Below the pieces are notes generated by a model. The model had not been told where the DNA came from. It did no database searches and saw only the letters and a list, made by a program, of their open reading frames with translations. The position numbers were made by a program, and so were the translations under genes. Below are positions 1 through 6,667 of a stretch of DNA of 12,446 nt, piece after piece. Within the stretch, counting starts at the first letter, position 1. The number at the start of each line of letters is the position of its first letter. Source of the stretch: Saprospiraceae bacterium (GTDB lineage: Bacteria; Bacteroidota; Bacteroidia; Chitinophagales; Saprospiraceae); assembly GCA_025455635.1 (NCBI GenBank), contig JALOMF010000054.1:1-12446 (forward strand), written 5' to 3'.

Positions 1-216
1 TTTACCCAATTTAACTACGATTTCTTTTCGGCAGGAGCCGTTTGTCCAGACGGATCTAGCAAGACTGTAGGAAACATACCTCTTGCCTTTCGAGGTAAAT
101 GCCCCCCAGTTCAAGTGCAGATCTGCAAAATTTATCAACATATTAGACCAGTTATTTATTTGAAATACCTTATAATAAATCATATGAATATAGTCAAATA
201 CTTTTATAAATATTAG
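1..216 (+). CDS. Possible C-terminal end of a gene entering from the left edge
   Basis: Frame 1 is open from the first base to a TAG at 214-216, giving about 71 codons with no start codon near the edge. The first two thirds look protein-like, with motifs such as CPDGSSK and KCPP and mixed codon use. The last third becomes AT-rich and is dominated by Ile, Tyr, Lys and Asn, which is more like non-coding DNA. I do not recognise a family. An open run of this length can occur by chance in one of six frames, so this is a weak call. If it is not real, positions 1-288 contain no gene that I can see. Confidence 0.22.
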   Translation, partial: FTQFNYDFFSAGAVCPDGSSKTVGNIPLAFRGKCPPVQVQICKIYQHIRPVIYLKYLIINHMNIVKYFYKY

Positions 217-288
217 GCTAGTTTTTTGGGAATAAAAACATGCAATAACTTTAAAGGAGTCCAGATAACCAAACATAATCAGTTGAAC

Positions 289-831
289 ATGAACGAAAGG
301 TTGAGCAGTGCCATAAAGCTAAACCTTGGGATGCTTTATGGCTTCTCGATGTCCATAGATGAAGCTGCCGAATTTGCAAACTGGGCTTTCCAAGCTTGGG
401 CCAGCCAGCACTACTTGCCTTCAGCGGCGACTGCCAGCATTGACCGGGGTTCCGATTTTCAAGCTGTCTATGAAATGCAGAAAAATGACATTCTGCCATA
501 CCAATCTGCCATTTGGGAACTACTCAAAAACTACCAAAAAATCGAAAAACCCGATTTCGTGGACTGGATTCACGTCAACACCAACGCCAATCTTGAACTG
601 TCCTTGGTATTGGATGCCAACAAGCTGAGAGCCATAAGTTCAAATCCCACAGCACCCTCGTCGCTTTGGCCTTTTTATGCCGATTTTCTACAAAAAACGA
701 ACAACAGACTTGGCCTTTTGAGGCAAACGGAAGGCTACTTCCTTTACGCATTTGCCCAAAACCTGAAATTGATGAAAAAAGGCACCCCTCAATTTTCCGC
801 CCAAGGAATCAACCGGGCAATGCCTGCCTGA
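289..831 (+). CDS. Hypothetical protein, about 180 residues
   Basis: I do not recognise this protein. The ATG at 289 begins MNERLSSAIKLNLG; the frame is also open back to a TTG at 226, but the first 21 codons from there look unlike coding sequence. The product is predicted soluble, without a signal peptide or membrane segment. It is rich in aromatic residues (several Trp and Tyr) and probably mainly helical: examples are DEAAEFANWAFQAW near residues 25-40 and SAIWELLKNYQKIEK near 75-90. It ends at TGA 829-831. It stands alone, with 159 bases before folD on the same strand. Base composition is somewhat more AT-rich than in folD. A lineage-specific protein is the likeliest explanation. The length, consistent frame and natural amino-acid composition support a real gene, but the start is uncertain. 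Confidence 0.6.
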   Translation: MNERLSSAIKLNLGMLYGFSMSIDEAAEFANWAFQAWASQHYLPSAATASIDRGSDFQAVYEMQKNDILPYQSAIWELLKNYQKIEKPDFVDWIHVNTNANLELSLVLDANKLRAISSNPTAPSSLWPFYADFLQKTNNRLGLLRQTEGYFLYAFAQNLKLMKKGTPQFSAQGINRAMPA

Positions 832-990
832 GCCTTTCAGCTGTATGATTCCTTTCCAAAAACCATCTTCGCAAATTATTGATAATCAACGATTTGCATC
901 ACGATGATTTATATCTCACCAATACCATCGCTAAGTTTGCTACTTTAGCGGGTGAAGTTATTTTTGCGCTTGCCACTAACAAAACAGGTT

Positions 991-1872
991 ATGACCATCA
1001 TTGACGGAAAAAAATTATCGGAAATTCTGAAGCAAGAAGTTGCGGAGGAAGTCGCAAAAATCGAGGCACACGGAGGCAAGATTCCTCACCTCGCAGCTGT
1101 ATTGGTGGGTGATGACCCCGCCAGCCAAGTCTATGTACGCAACAAGGTACGCTCCTGCGAAGCGGTCGGCTTCAAGTCCACCCTCGTCCGAAAACCAGCC
1201 ACCACCACCGAAGCCGAACTGCTCGAAGTAGTAGATTCCCTGAACAACGACCCTGACGTGGATGGGTTCATCGTACAGCTGCCGTTGCCAAAGCACATCA
1301 ACGAGGAGCGGGTCACCCTCGCCATTGACCCGAAAAAAGACGTGGACGGTTTCCACCCCGTCAACTTTGGCCGCATGGCTTTGGGTATGCCCAGTTACCT
1401 GCCTGCCACACCCTACGGCATTATGACCATGCTGGAACGCTACGGCGTTGAGACGGCGGGTAAAACAGCCGTGGTGATTGGCCGAAGCAATATCGTGGGC
1501 ACGCCGATGGCCATCCTGCTCTCCAGAAAGGGCAAGGTTGGCGACTGCACCGTGACGCTTGTTCACAGTCGCACCCGGAATATGGCGGAAACCGTACGTC
1601 AAGCCGACATCATCGTGGCCGCCATCGGCAAACCTGAATTCGTGACCGCAGACATGGTCAAAGATGGCGCTGTCGTCATTGATGTCGGAATCAACCGCAT
1701 TGATGACCCAAGCCACCCGAATGGCTCCCGGCTAGTAGGCGATGTGGCCTACCATGAAGTGGCGCCAAAATGCAGTTTCATCACCCCAGTGCCCGGCGGC
1801 GTGGGGCCAATGACGGTTATGTCATTGATAATGAACACGTTAAAGGCCAGCAAGCGGGAGATTTATGGCTGA
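991..1872 (+). CDS. folD: Bifunctional methylenetetrahydrofolate dehydrogenase / methenyltetrahydrofolate cyclohydrolase
   Basis: FolD interconverts 5,10-methylene-, 5,10-methenyl- and 10-formyl-tetrahydrofolate in the cytoplasm, supplying one-carbon units for purine and fMet-tRNA synthesis. The 293-residue product has the full family signature. It shows VGDDPASQVYVRNK (residues 39-52) with the catalytic Tyr48 and Lys52, QLPLP (96-100), KDVDGFHP (116-123), PATPYG (138-143), the nucleotide-binding GRSNIVGTP (164-172), DVGINR (231-236) and PGGVGPMT (268-275). The PATP motif has Ala where many homologues have Cys (PCTP), a common variant. The frame is open upstream to a GTG at 952, but the ATG at 991 puts the usual MTIIDGK N-terminus first and gives the family's normal length. 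The nested palindrome at 1875-1935 begins three bases after the TGA stop. Confidence 0.97.
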   Translation: MTIIDGKKLSEILKQEVAEEVAKIEAHGGKIPHLAAVLVGDDPASQVYVRNKVRSCEAVGFKSTLVRKPATTTEAELLEVVDSLNNDPDVDGFIVQLPLPKHINEERVTLAIDPKKDVDGFHPVNFGRMALGMPSYLPATPYGIMTMLERYGVETAGKTAVVIGRSNIVGTPMAILLSRKGKVGDCTVTLVHSRTRNMAETVRQADIIVAAIGKPEFVTADMVKDGAVVIDVGINRIDDPSHPNGSRLVGDVAYHEVAPKCSFITPVPGGVGPMTVMSLIMNTLKASKREIYG

Positions 1873-1874
1873 AA

Positions 1875-1935
1875 GTAGTCGGGAAATTCATTTCCCGACA
1901 ATTTTAAACTGTCGGGAAATAAATTTCCCGACTAC
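1875..1935. repeat. REPIN-like nested inverted repeat downstream of folD
   Basis: Two 25-base arms, 1875-1899 and 1911-1935, are inverted copies of each other with one mismatch (C at 1889) around an 11-base AT-rich spacer. Each arm also contains its own perfect hairpin: GTCGGGAAAT at 1878-1887 pairs with 1890-1899, and the same stem at 1911-1920 pairs with 1923-1932, each around a 2-base centre. The outer ends are GTA and TAC. This is the architecture of paired REP sequences. A sister element with different stem bases lies at 9310-9372. Without a T-run on either side it is not a typical intrinsic terminator, though it could stabilise or end the folD mRNA. Confidence 0.85.
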
Positions 1936-2095
1936 AGTAGAGTAGGACCCACAAACCTGACTTTTGCTGCGTTACTTGATGAAAAAACGGCCGCAATCCT
2001 CCTTTCGTCCGATTTTTGACGGCAAACAAAGGTTATTTTTGCCCAAAATCATTCATTTCGGCTTTACTTTGCCCTCTGCAATTTAGCAATCAAAC

Positions 2096-2116
2096 CCTGT
2101 CTGCCGAACAGGCAGG
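2096..2116. repeat. Short palindrome with two alternative pairings upstream of the PspA-like gene
   Basis: CTGCC at 2101-2105 can pair with GGCAG at 2111-2115, or CCTGT at 2096-2100 can pair with ACAGG at 2108-2112; the two pairings overlap and exclude each other. It lies 17 bases before the ATG at 2134, so it would be in the 5' untranslated leader. The ten bases CCTGTCTGCC recur exactly at 9344-9353 inside the selU-selD repeat cluster, suggesting a dispersed repeat rather than a gene-specific switch. Confidence 0.5.
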
Positions 2117-2133
2117 AATTAAACAATCGAAAT

Positions 2134-3153
2134 ATGTCAGATATCGCACCTCCGACCTACGAGAAGAAGTCATTCTGGAAAAGGCCAGAAGGCATGACTG
2201 GCGCCTTGTTCCTTGGCGCATTGCTGCTCGGCGGCGGCTACCTGCTTTTTGCAAACATGGCTGCCATCGTAGCCCTAGCCGCCAATACGCTCTACCTCGT
2301 GCTCATGCTCATGGCATTGGCTGCGCTGATTTACGTCATTCTTGACCCAAAAATGCGCAACCTGATTTGGTACATGTACAAAAGCGTGATGCGCTGGGTG
2401 ACGGGGCTTTTCGTGCAGCTTGACCCTGTCGGCATCCTGAAAAGCTATGTGGAAGACTTGGAGAACAACCTCGGCAAGATGAGCAAGCAAATCGGCAACC
2501 TAAAAGGCCAGATTCGCAAAATGAGCACCTTGATGGAGGAAAACAACAAGGAAATCCAGAGCAGCCTAAAGCTGGCCAGCGTTGCGAAGCAGCAAGACAA
2601 CGAGAGCCAAGTCGTGCTGGCTACCCGCAAGGCTGCCCGCTTGCAGGAAACGAACGAGAAATACGCCGCCCTGCACGGTAAAATGGAAATCCTCTACCGG
2701 ATTCTTGACAAAATGTATAAGAACTCTGAGATTTTGCTGGAGGATACCCGTGACCAAGTGAAGCTGAAAGAGCAGGAACGCAAGGCCATCCGGGCATCGC
2801 ACTCGGCCATGAAATCGGCCATGAGCGTCATCTCCGGCGACCCCGACAAACGTGCCATGTTCGATGCAGCCGTGGAGAACATCGCCGACGATGTGGCCAA
2901 CAAAGTGGGTGAAATGGAGCGCTTCATGGAAATGTCGTCTAGCTTCATGGACTCTATTGACCTTCAGCAGGGCGTATTCCAAGAAGACGGCCTTCGCATG
3001 TTGGAAGAATGGGAACAAAAAAGCACCATGATGCTATTGAACCCAAAAGGCACTAGCTCCAACGAGACACTTGACTTGAACCGCCCAGTGGCTCGGCCAG
3101 AGAAACAAGGCCGGGGGGATGGTGCTGGTGGATACGACAACTTGTTTAACTAA
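2134..3153 (+). CDS. Membrane-anchored coiled-coil protein, PspA/IM30-like
   Basis: The 339-residue product begins with a short charged cytoplasmic segment. Two hydrophobic helices follow at about residues 22-42 and 46-70, ending at a DPKMRNLIW positive cluster. From about residue 98, LDPVGILKSYVEDLENNLGK opens a long charged helical region to about 235 with heptad character (KMSKQIGNLKGQIRKM, MEENNKEIQ, KLKEQERKAIR). A second helical block covers about 240-300, and a Gly/Arg-rich tail ends in YDNLFN. The layout of the helical part, including the DP-x-x-x-L-x-x-x-x-x-D-L/M-E start, resembles PspA/IM30/Vipp1 (ESCRT-III-like) proteins. Those proteins normally bind membranes by an amphipathic helix and lack transmembrane anchors. 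Role in membrane maintenance is inference from that resemblance. The ATG at 2134 fits, and the gene ends at the terminator at 3152-3190. Confidence 0.8.
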   Translation: MSDIAPPTYEKKSFWKRPEGMTGALFLGALLLGGGYLLFANMAAIVALAANTLYLVLMLMALAALIYVILDPKMRNLIWYMYKSVMRWVTGLFVQLDPVGILKSYVEDLENNLGKMSKQIGNLKGQIRKMSTLMEENNKEIQSSLKLASVAKQQDNESQVVLATRKAARLQETNEKYAALHGKMEILYRILDKMYKNSEILLEDTRDQVKLKEQERKAIRASHSAMKSAMSVISGDPDKRAMFDAAVENIADDVANKVGEMERFMEMSSSFMDSIDLQQGVFQEDGLRMLEEWEQKSTMMLLNPKGTSSNETLDLNRPVARPEKQGRGDGAGGYDNLFN

Positions 3154-3190
3154 ACAAAAAAGGCGGTCAAATTGACCGCCTTTTTTGTTT
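3152..3190. terminator. Bidirectional intrinsic terminator between convergent genes
   Basis: Positions 3152-3170 and 3172-3190 are perfect 19-base inverted copies around a single A. The GC-rich core is GGCGGTCAA / TTGACCGCC, flanked by a run of six A on the left and six T on the right, so it can act as a rho-independent terminator on both strands. It starts inside the TAA stop of the upstream gene. Its right end contains the first two bases of the stop codon (minus strand) of the dioxygenase gene. Confidence 0.93.
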
Positions 3191-4172
3191 ACCAGCTATC
3201 CAACCCCAGCAATTTCTTGCCCAAATCGCTCAATTCCGCCGTGCCATATTTCGTCTGTTCCCAGCGACGAGGGTCGCCGGGGAAAGCATAACCCTCTGGC
3301 GAAATCCTATCCCGCCAAGAATTGATGCGCCACTGGCGGAGCGGCTCGTCGTCTTCTTGCGCAGGCATCATGGAGATGTATTGCGCCATGCGCACCTTGT
3401 TTTCTGACCGATTGGCACGGATTCCATGCGCCAGCAGGCTGTTGAAAATGAGCAGGTCGCCTGCCTCCATTTTTACCTTCACCAATTCAAAACCAGTCGT
3501 ATCTGGCTGAAAATGGTTGCGGTCGTCAGGCTGCGTCAGTTTCCAAGTATCGTAGGTGCGGTACAGCTCGGGCACACACTGGAAGCCGCCCATATTCTCG
3601 TCGGTCTGGTCGGCAAGGGCGAGCACGCCCTGCACCTGCACGGGCTTGGTCTCCGGGTCGTAGTCCCAATGGATGAACGCCTTGTACTCAAAGCCGGGCC
3701 GGATGGGGAAGTTCAGGTTGGCCCGGTCTATGGTCACCCACAGTTTTTCGCTGCCCCAAATATCCACGAAAGCGTCGTAAACCCTCGGCCACTGGCGGTT
3801 ATCCCAGAGTCGTTGGTGGTTGTACACTTCCACCATGCCCGTGTTGGTCAGCTCTTTCATCATCATCTCGGCACGGGGCTGGGTGTACCACGTACCCTGG
3901 TCGTTGGGGTCTTTTTCCTCGAATTCCCAAAGGAAATCGGCGGTGCGCTGCGCCATTTCCTTTGGAACGGCATTCTTCACAACGACGTAGCCATTGTGTT
4001 TCCAAAACGCCCAATCCTCCTCGGACAGTACCCGAAGGGGCTGCCCGTTGGAACGGTCGTTGAGTTGTTGCACACTTGAAGTTGCATTGGAGGGATTACC
4101 GGGAATGTCCTTGTGGGCGTTGTCCGGCATCATTGTGGGGGCCATCGTGGGCGTCATGGTTGCGGTCATCAT
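3189..4172 (-). CDS. Phytanoyl-CoA dioxygenase (PhyH) family protein
   Basis: This is a predicted Fe(II)/2-oxoglutarate-dependent oxygenase of the PhyH family, a double-stranded beta-helix enzyme. The 327-residue product has the family N-terminus LSEEDWAFWKHNGYVVVKNAV (residues 49-69), the metal-binding HxD as FIHWDYD (His168, Asp170), and the distal His249 in LLAHG with candidate 2-oxoglutarate-binding Arg residues at 252, 255 and 261. The facial triad is therefore intact. The substrate cannot be read from sequence; family members hydroxylate lipids, small metabolites and natural products. The first 45 residues are low-complexity (repeated MT/PT, then Asn/Ser/Gln). They contain several in-frame ATGs (residues 1, 2, 6, 10, 14, 15), so the true start may be up to 14 codons later. 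It is divergent from an AraC-family regulator, a likely controller. Its stop codon overlaps the shared terminator. Confidence 0.88.
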   Translation of the reverse strand: MMTATMTPTMAPTMMPDNAHKDIPGNPSNATSSVQQLNDRSNGQPLRVLSEEDWAFWKHNGYVVVKNAVPKEMAQRTADFLWEFEEKDPNDQGTWYTQPRAEMMMKELTNTGMVEVYNHQRLWDNRQWPRVYDAFVDIWGSEKLWVTIDRANLNFPIRPGFEYKAFIHWDYDPETKPVQVQGVLALADQTDENMGGFQCVPELYRTYDTWKLTQPDDRNHFQPDTTGFELVKVKMEAGDLLIFNSLLAHGIRANRSENKVRMAQYISMMPAQEDDEPLRQWRINSWRDRISPEGYAFPGDPRRWEQTKYGTAELSDLGKKLLGLDSW

Positions 4173-4237
4173 AGAATAGATTGTTGAATTGCTTGATTAT
4201 TGTCGGTTTGAGCAAGGATTGACTCATAAACACATCG

Positions 4238-4245
4238 CAAAAGTA
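4238..4245 (-). promoter_or_regulatory. Candidate Bacteroidota -7 element for the dioxygenase gene
   Basis: On the minus strand the bases read TACTTTTG, an exact match to the Bacteroidota -7 consensus TAnnTTTG. It would give a leader of about 60 bases before the ATG at 4172. I see no matching TTTG -33 element at the expected spacing, so the call is weak. Confidence 0.3.
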
Positions 4246-4315
4246 TCCTGCCCCGATTGCGCCCGCTCCTCATTCATTGCCCATTATTTGCACTATTTTG
4301 ACCTCAATTCTTCAT

Positions 4316-4346
4316 TTTGTAAAAAAATGGGGCATTTTTACACAAA
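4316..4346. promoter_or_regulatory. Imperfect palindrome just upstream of the AraC-family gene (possible operator)
   Basis: Arms 4316-4329 (TTTGTAAAAAAATG) and 4333-4346 (CATTTTTACACAAA) match at 12 of 14 positions around GGG. It ends ten bases before the ATG at 4357 and lies in the divergent control region. It may be an operator for the regulator itself or a leader hairpin; AT-rich palindromes also arise by chance. Confidence 0.35.
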
Positions 4347-4356
4347 TTCTGACTAC

Positions 4357-5199
4357 ATGAAGCTGAAATTGGAAGACGCCAAGCCGGATGCAAAAAGCTC
4401 TTTTCGGTTATTGACACCGAAATTGTACGACCGCTTCTACTGGCATTACCACCCAGAATACGAGCTGATTTTCATTGAAGGTGCCGATGGCAATCGGCAT
4501 ATCGGCGAGCATGTCACCAAGTTTGAGGGTAGCGACCTCGTCTTCATTGGCCCCTATTTACCACACCTCAATTTCGATTACGGCCTACGCACCGATTACC
4601 AAAAAGTGGTGGTGCAACTTAGGGAAGACTTCTTGGGCGAGCAGTTCCTGCATGCGCCAGAATTGGCAGACGTTCGGGCGTTGTTCGAGCGGGCGAGGCA
4701 GGGCATCGTTTTTCATGGAGAAACCAAGGCGCAAGTCGGCAAAATGATGCAGGCGATGACCGGCGAGCGCCACTTCCGCCAGTTGATGTTGCTGCTCGAA
4801 ATTTTCCAGCTGTTGGCCACCGCCGAGGAATGGACGCCACTGCAGGCCACTGCCATTGAACACAGCTACGACCTCAAGGCCGAGCAGCGTACGAAACAGG
4901 TGCACTACCATGTTGCGGAGCATTTTTCAAGGAAAATAACCGTGCAGGAGCTGGCCGCATTGACCTACCTGAGCGAAGCCGCATTTTGCCGTTTTTTCAA
5001 AAAAACCAGCGGGATAACCTTCACCGAATACCTCAACCGCTACCGCATCCACCAAGCAAAATTATTGCTCCAGCAAGGCCACAACGTCACCGACACTTGT
5101 TTCCAAAGCGGCTTCGAGAGCCTTTCTTATTTCAACAAAACCTTTAAAAAACTGGCGGGAATGAACCCGATGCAGTTCAAACTAAAGGTGCGGGGGTGA
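4357..5199 (+). CDS. AraC-family transcriptional regulator with N-terminal cupin domain
   Basis: This is a cytoplasmic DNA-binding regulator of about 280 residues. The N-terminal half is a cupin-type sensing domain (FYWHYHPEYELIFIEGADG, then GSDLVFIGPYLPHLNFDYG). The C-terminal ~100 residues hold the double helix-turn-helix of AraC/XylS proteins: ITVQELAALTYLSEAAFCRFFKK is the first helix-turn-helix, and VTDTCFQSGFESLSYFNKTFKKLAGMNPMQFK is the second with the family signature. The frame is open from a TTG at 4189, with an ATG at 4327. The ATG at 4357 (MKLKLEDAKPDAKSSFRLL) is preferred because it begins at the conserved domain and leaves the 4316-4346 palindrome outside the gene. The ligand is unknown. 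Its divergent placement from the dioxygenase suggests that gene as a target, probably with autoregulation. The membrane-protein gene 48 bases downstream may be co-transcribed. Confidence 0.9.
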   Translation: MKLKLEDAKPDAKSSFRLLTPKLYDRFYWHYHPEYELIFIEGADGNRHIGEHVTKFEGSDLVFIGPYLPHLNFDYGLRTDYQKVVVQLREDFLGEQFLHAPELADVRALFERARQGIVFHGETKAQVGKMMQAMTGERHFRQLMLLLEIFQLLATAEEWTPLQATAIEHSYDLKAEQRTKQVHYHVAEHFSRKITVQELAALTYLSEAAFCRFFKKTSGITFTEYLNRYRIHQAKLLLQQGHNVTDTCFQSGFESLSYFNKTFKKLAGMNPMQFKLKVRG

Positions 5200-5216
5200 T
5201 AGTGGATATTTGGAAA

Positions 5217-5237
5217 TTGTGTTGCTTTGCAACAAAA
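5217..5237. repeat. TTGC-TTT-GCAA hairpin before the small membrane-protein gene
   Basis: TGTTGC at 5220-5225 pairs with GCAACA at 5229-5234 around TTT, with further pairs at the outer edge after one mismatch. It ends about ten bases before the ATG at 5248. The core TTGC-NNN-GCAA is the same as in the three hairpins at 11305-11426, so it may be a diverged member of that group. Confidence 0.45.
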
Positions 5238-5247
5238 AAACAAACAC

Positions 5248-5769
5248 ATGGCCGAAGACAAAGCTCCCATCTCCGACGTAGAAAACAGTGTGCTCATCCG
5301 AAGCGTGGGCATTGCCAGCTTCGTGTTGGCAGGCATTTTCATCGCACTCCTTTTTTTCCAGGACAACCTCGCCAAGGTTTTTGGCAGCTACGCCGACGAG
5401 GCCACCATCGGGCTGATGCTGGTCGGATTGTGGCTCGTGGTGAGCAGTAGCATCCGCACCGCTGTGAACCACGCCAAGGGCGTCGAAACCTGGAAACTTG
5501 TGCTAGGTGGCATACTCACTGGATTGATAGGCTCAGTGCTAACAACCGCATTTTTAATCATGTTCCCCAACGTGGCCAAATCGCAGAACATGGCGGCAGT
5601 CACTGGCGCTACTGGCGGCCTTATTTTTGCCACGAGCCTCATTGCATTCCTCATCACTTTATTTGTGGTCATCAACATCCGTGTAAAAAGCAGGGCACTT
5701 GGCAACCTGTTGGAGTTCCTGCTCATTGGTGCAACTATCGCTGGGCTGGTGTGGTACGCCACGAAGTGA
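5248..5769 (+). CDS. Small multi-pass inner-membrane protein, unknown function
   Basis: I do not recognise a family with confidence. The 173-residue product (ATG 5248, MAEDKAPISD) has a short charged N-terminus, then about five hydrophobic segments at roughly residues 17-38, 53-69, 84-106, 118-144 and 152-170. Short charged loops separate them, for example AVNHAKGVETWK and NIRVKSRALGN. No catalytic or metal-binding motif is visible. A few similar four- to five-helix proteins in Bacteroidota carry DUF names, but I cannot assign one. The frame is open back to a TTG at 5227, but the ATG fits better. It lies 48 bases after the AraC-family gene on the same strand, possibly in one transcript. It ends only 30 bases from the convergent dapB, with no obvious terminator between them. 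Confidence 0.75.
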   Translation: MAEDKAPISDVENSVLIRSVGIASFVLAGIFIALLFFQDNLAKVFGSYADEATIGLMLVGLWLVVSSSIRTAVNHAKGVETWKLVLGGILTGLIGSVLTTAFLIMFPNVAKSQNMAAVTGATGGLIFATSLIAFLITLFVVINIRVKSRALGNLLEFLLIGATIAGLVWYATK

Positions 5770-5799
5770 GGTTCGGAGGTTGAGGGTTCTTCGTTCATT

Positions 5800-6540
5800 T
5801 CAAAACCCCAACATCTCCTCCATGCCGAAGCATCCTCGCTTGCCAACGAGCCAGCGAGCGGCAGCCAATGCGCCTTTTGCGAAGCCCTCCCGGGAGTGTG
5901 CCACATGGCTGATTTCGATGGTGTCCACGCTCGAATGCCAAGTGACGACATGTGTGCCGGGCACATTTTCCTCCCGCTTGCTGATGATGGGGAGCAGGTT
6001 CGGTGCAGCTTCAAATTGCTGGTTATCAGTCGTTTGCAGGAATTTTTGCCAATCCGTTTTAGTCGAAATTTGCGACAGCACACCCTGCGCCAATGTAATG
6101 GCCGTGCCGCTCGGATAATCCAGCTTCTGGGTGTGATGTACTTCTTCCATGCGCACATCGTATTGCCGCTGGCCGTCCATCAGCATCGCCAGGTAGCGGT
6201 TCACGGCAAAGAAAATATTGACCCCAACGCTGTAATTCGATGCATAAAAAAAGGCCCCGTTGTTTGCTTCGCAAATCGCTTTTGCCTCCTCCATCCCGTC
6301 CAGCCAGCCGGTGGTGCCGCAAACCACTGGTATGCCAGCCTCCAAGCAAGTCCGCACGTTTTCCAAAGCCGTTTCAGGCCGGGTGAACTCGATGGCCACA
6401 TCGGCAAGGCGCAGGTTATCGGCAGTAAAATGCGCCTTATTTTCCACATCAATTGTCAAAACGACCTCGTCGCCAGCTTGTTCTGCGAGGGATTTGATGG
6501 TCTTGCCCATTTTGCCAAATCCTATCAATGCAATTTTCAT
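5800..6540 (-). CDS. dapB: 4-hydroxy-tetrahydrodipicolinate reductase
   Basis: DapB reduces 4-hydroxy-tetrahydrodipicolinate to tetrahydrodipicolinate with NAD(P)H, in the diaminopimelate/lysine pathway that feeds peptidoglycan. The 246-residue product shows the N-terminal nucleotide-binding loop GFGKMGK (7-13), VVCGTTGW (72-79), ASNYSVGVN (100-108), and the catalytic/substrate motif EVHHTQKLDYPSGTA (133-147) with His135, His136 and Lys139. A conserved C-terminal part, SHVAHSREGFAKGALAAARWL, follows. It is slightly shorter than the E. coli enzyme (273), as expected for Bacteroidota members. The ATG at 6538-6540 is the natural start, directly before the dinucleotide-binding fold. A candidate promoter lies about 50 bases upstream. 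It is divergent from the DUF5691-like gene and convergent with the small membrane-protein gene. Confidence 0.96.
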   Translation of the reverse strand: MKIALIGFGKMGKTIKSLAEQAGDEVVLTIDVENKAHFTADNLRLADVAIEFTRPETALENVRTCLEAGIPVVCGTTGWLDGMEEAKAICEANNGAFFYASNYSVGVNIFFAVNRYLAMLMDGQRQYDVRMEEVHHTQKLDYPSGTAITLAQGVLSQISTKTDWQKFLQTTDNQQFEAAPNLLPIISKREENVPGTHVVTWHSSVDTIEISHVAHSREGFAKGALAAARWLVGKRGCFGMEEMLGF

Positions 6541-6589
6541 TTGTAAATTCTTTTGTTAAGATATTGTGACTTAAATCATCAAGCGGCGT

Positions 6590-6623
6590 CAAACCTACGA
6601 TTTTTGTTGTTTTACTTGCCAAT
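6590..6623 (-). promoter_or_regulatory. dapB: Candidate Bacteroidota promoter for dapB
   Basis: On the minus strand, TAGGTTTG at 6597-6590 matches the Bacteroidota -7 consensus TAnnTTTG exactly. ATTG at 6623-6620, 22 bases upstream, matches three of four bases of the TTTG -33 element at slightly long spacing. The inferred start site would leave a leader of about 40 bases. Confidence 0.42.
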
Positions 6624-6639
6624 ACCTGGCTTACCACGG

Positions 6640-6667
6640 CCCCTCATTGCGAGGGGTCTTTTTTTTT
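6640..6667 (+). terminator. Intrinsic-terminator-like hairpin in the leader of the DUF5691-like gene
   Basis: CCCCTC (6640-6645) pairs with GAGGGG (6651-6656) around ATTGC and is followed by TC and nine T. This is a textbook intrinsic terminator on the plus strand. It lies between two divergent genes, so no upstream plus-strand gene needs it. It might end a short leader RNA or small RNA, act as an attenuator, or be a repeat remnant. Confidence 0.6.

Noticed and set aside
1..140. Riboswitch or structured RNA upstream of the first gene
   Set aside because: I compared it by eye with TPP, cobalamin, SAM and tmRNA landmarks and found none.
866..900. Inverted GCAAAT / ATTTGC with inner ATTAT-TG-ATAAT before folD
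   Set aside because: It is short and AT-rich, with no link to a regulator or a recognisable promoter; it is within chance expectation.
941..948. TACTTTAG as a -7 element for folD
   Set aside because: It has one mismatch to TAnnTTTG at a key position and no -33 partner at suitable spacing.
1015..1716. Long minus-strand open frame (233 codons) inside folD
   Set aside because: It is antisense to the clear folD gene, has a composition rich in His, Gly and Val typical of a shadow frame, and no family motif.
3426..4079. Plus-strand open frame of 217 codons inside the dioxygenase gene
   Set aside because: It is the antisense shadow of a gene with intact catalytic residues on the minus strand; its product shows no recognisable domain.
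5388..6158. Minus-strand open frame of 256 codons spanning the membrane-protein gene and the end of dapB
   Set aside because: It overlaps two supported genes in other frames, and its translation has the Arg/Ser/Trp-rich look of an out-of-frame read.
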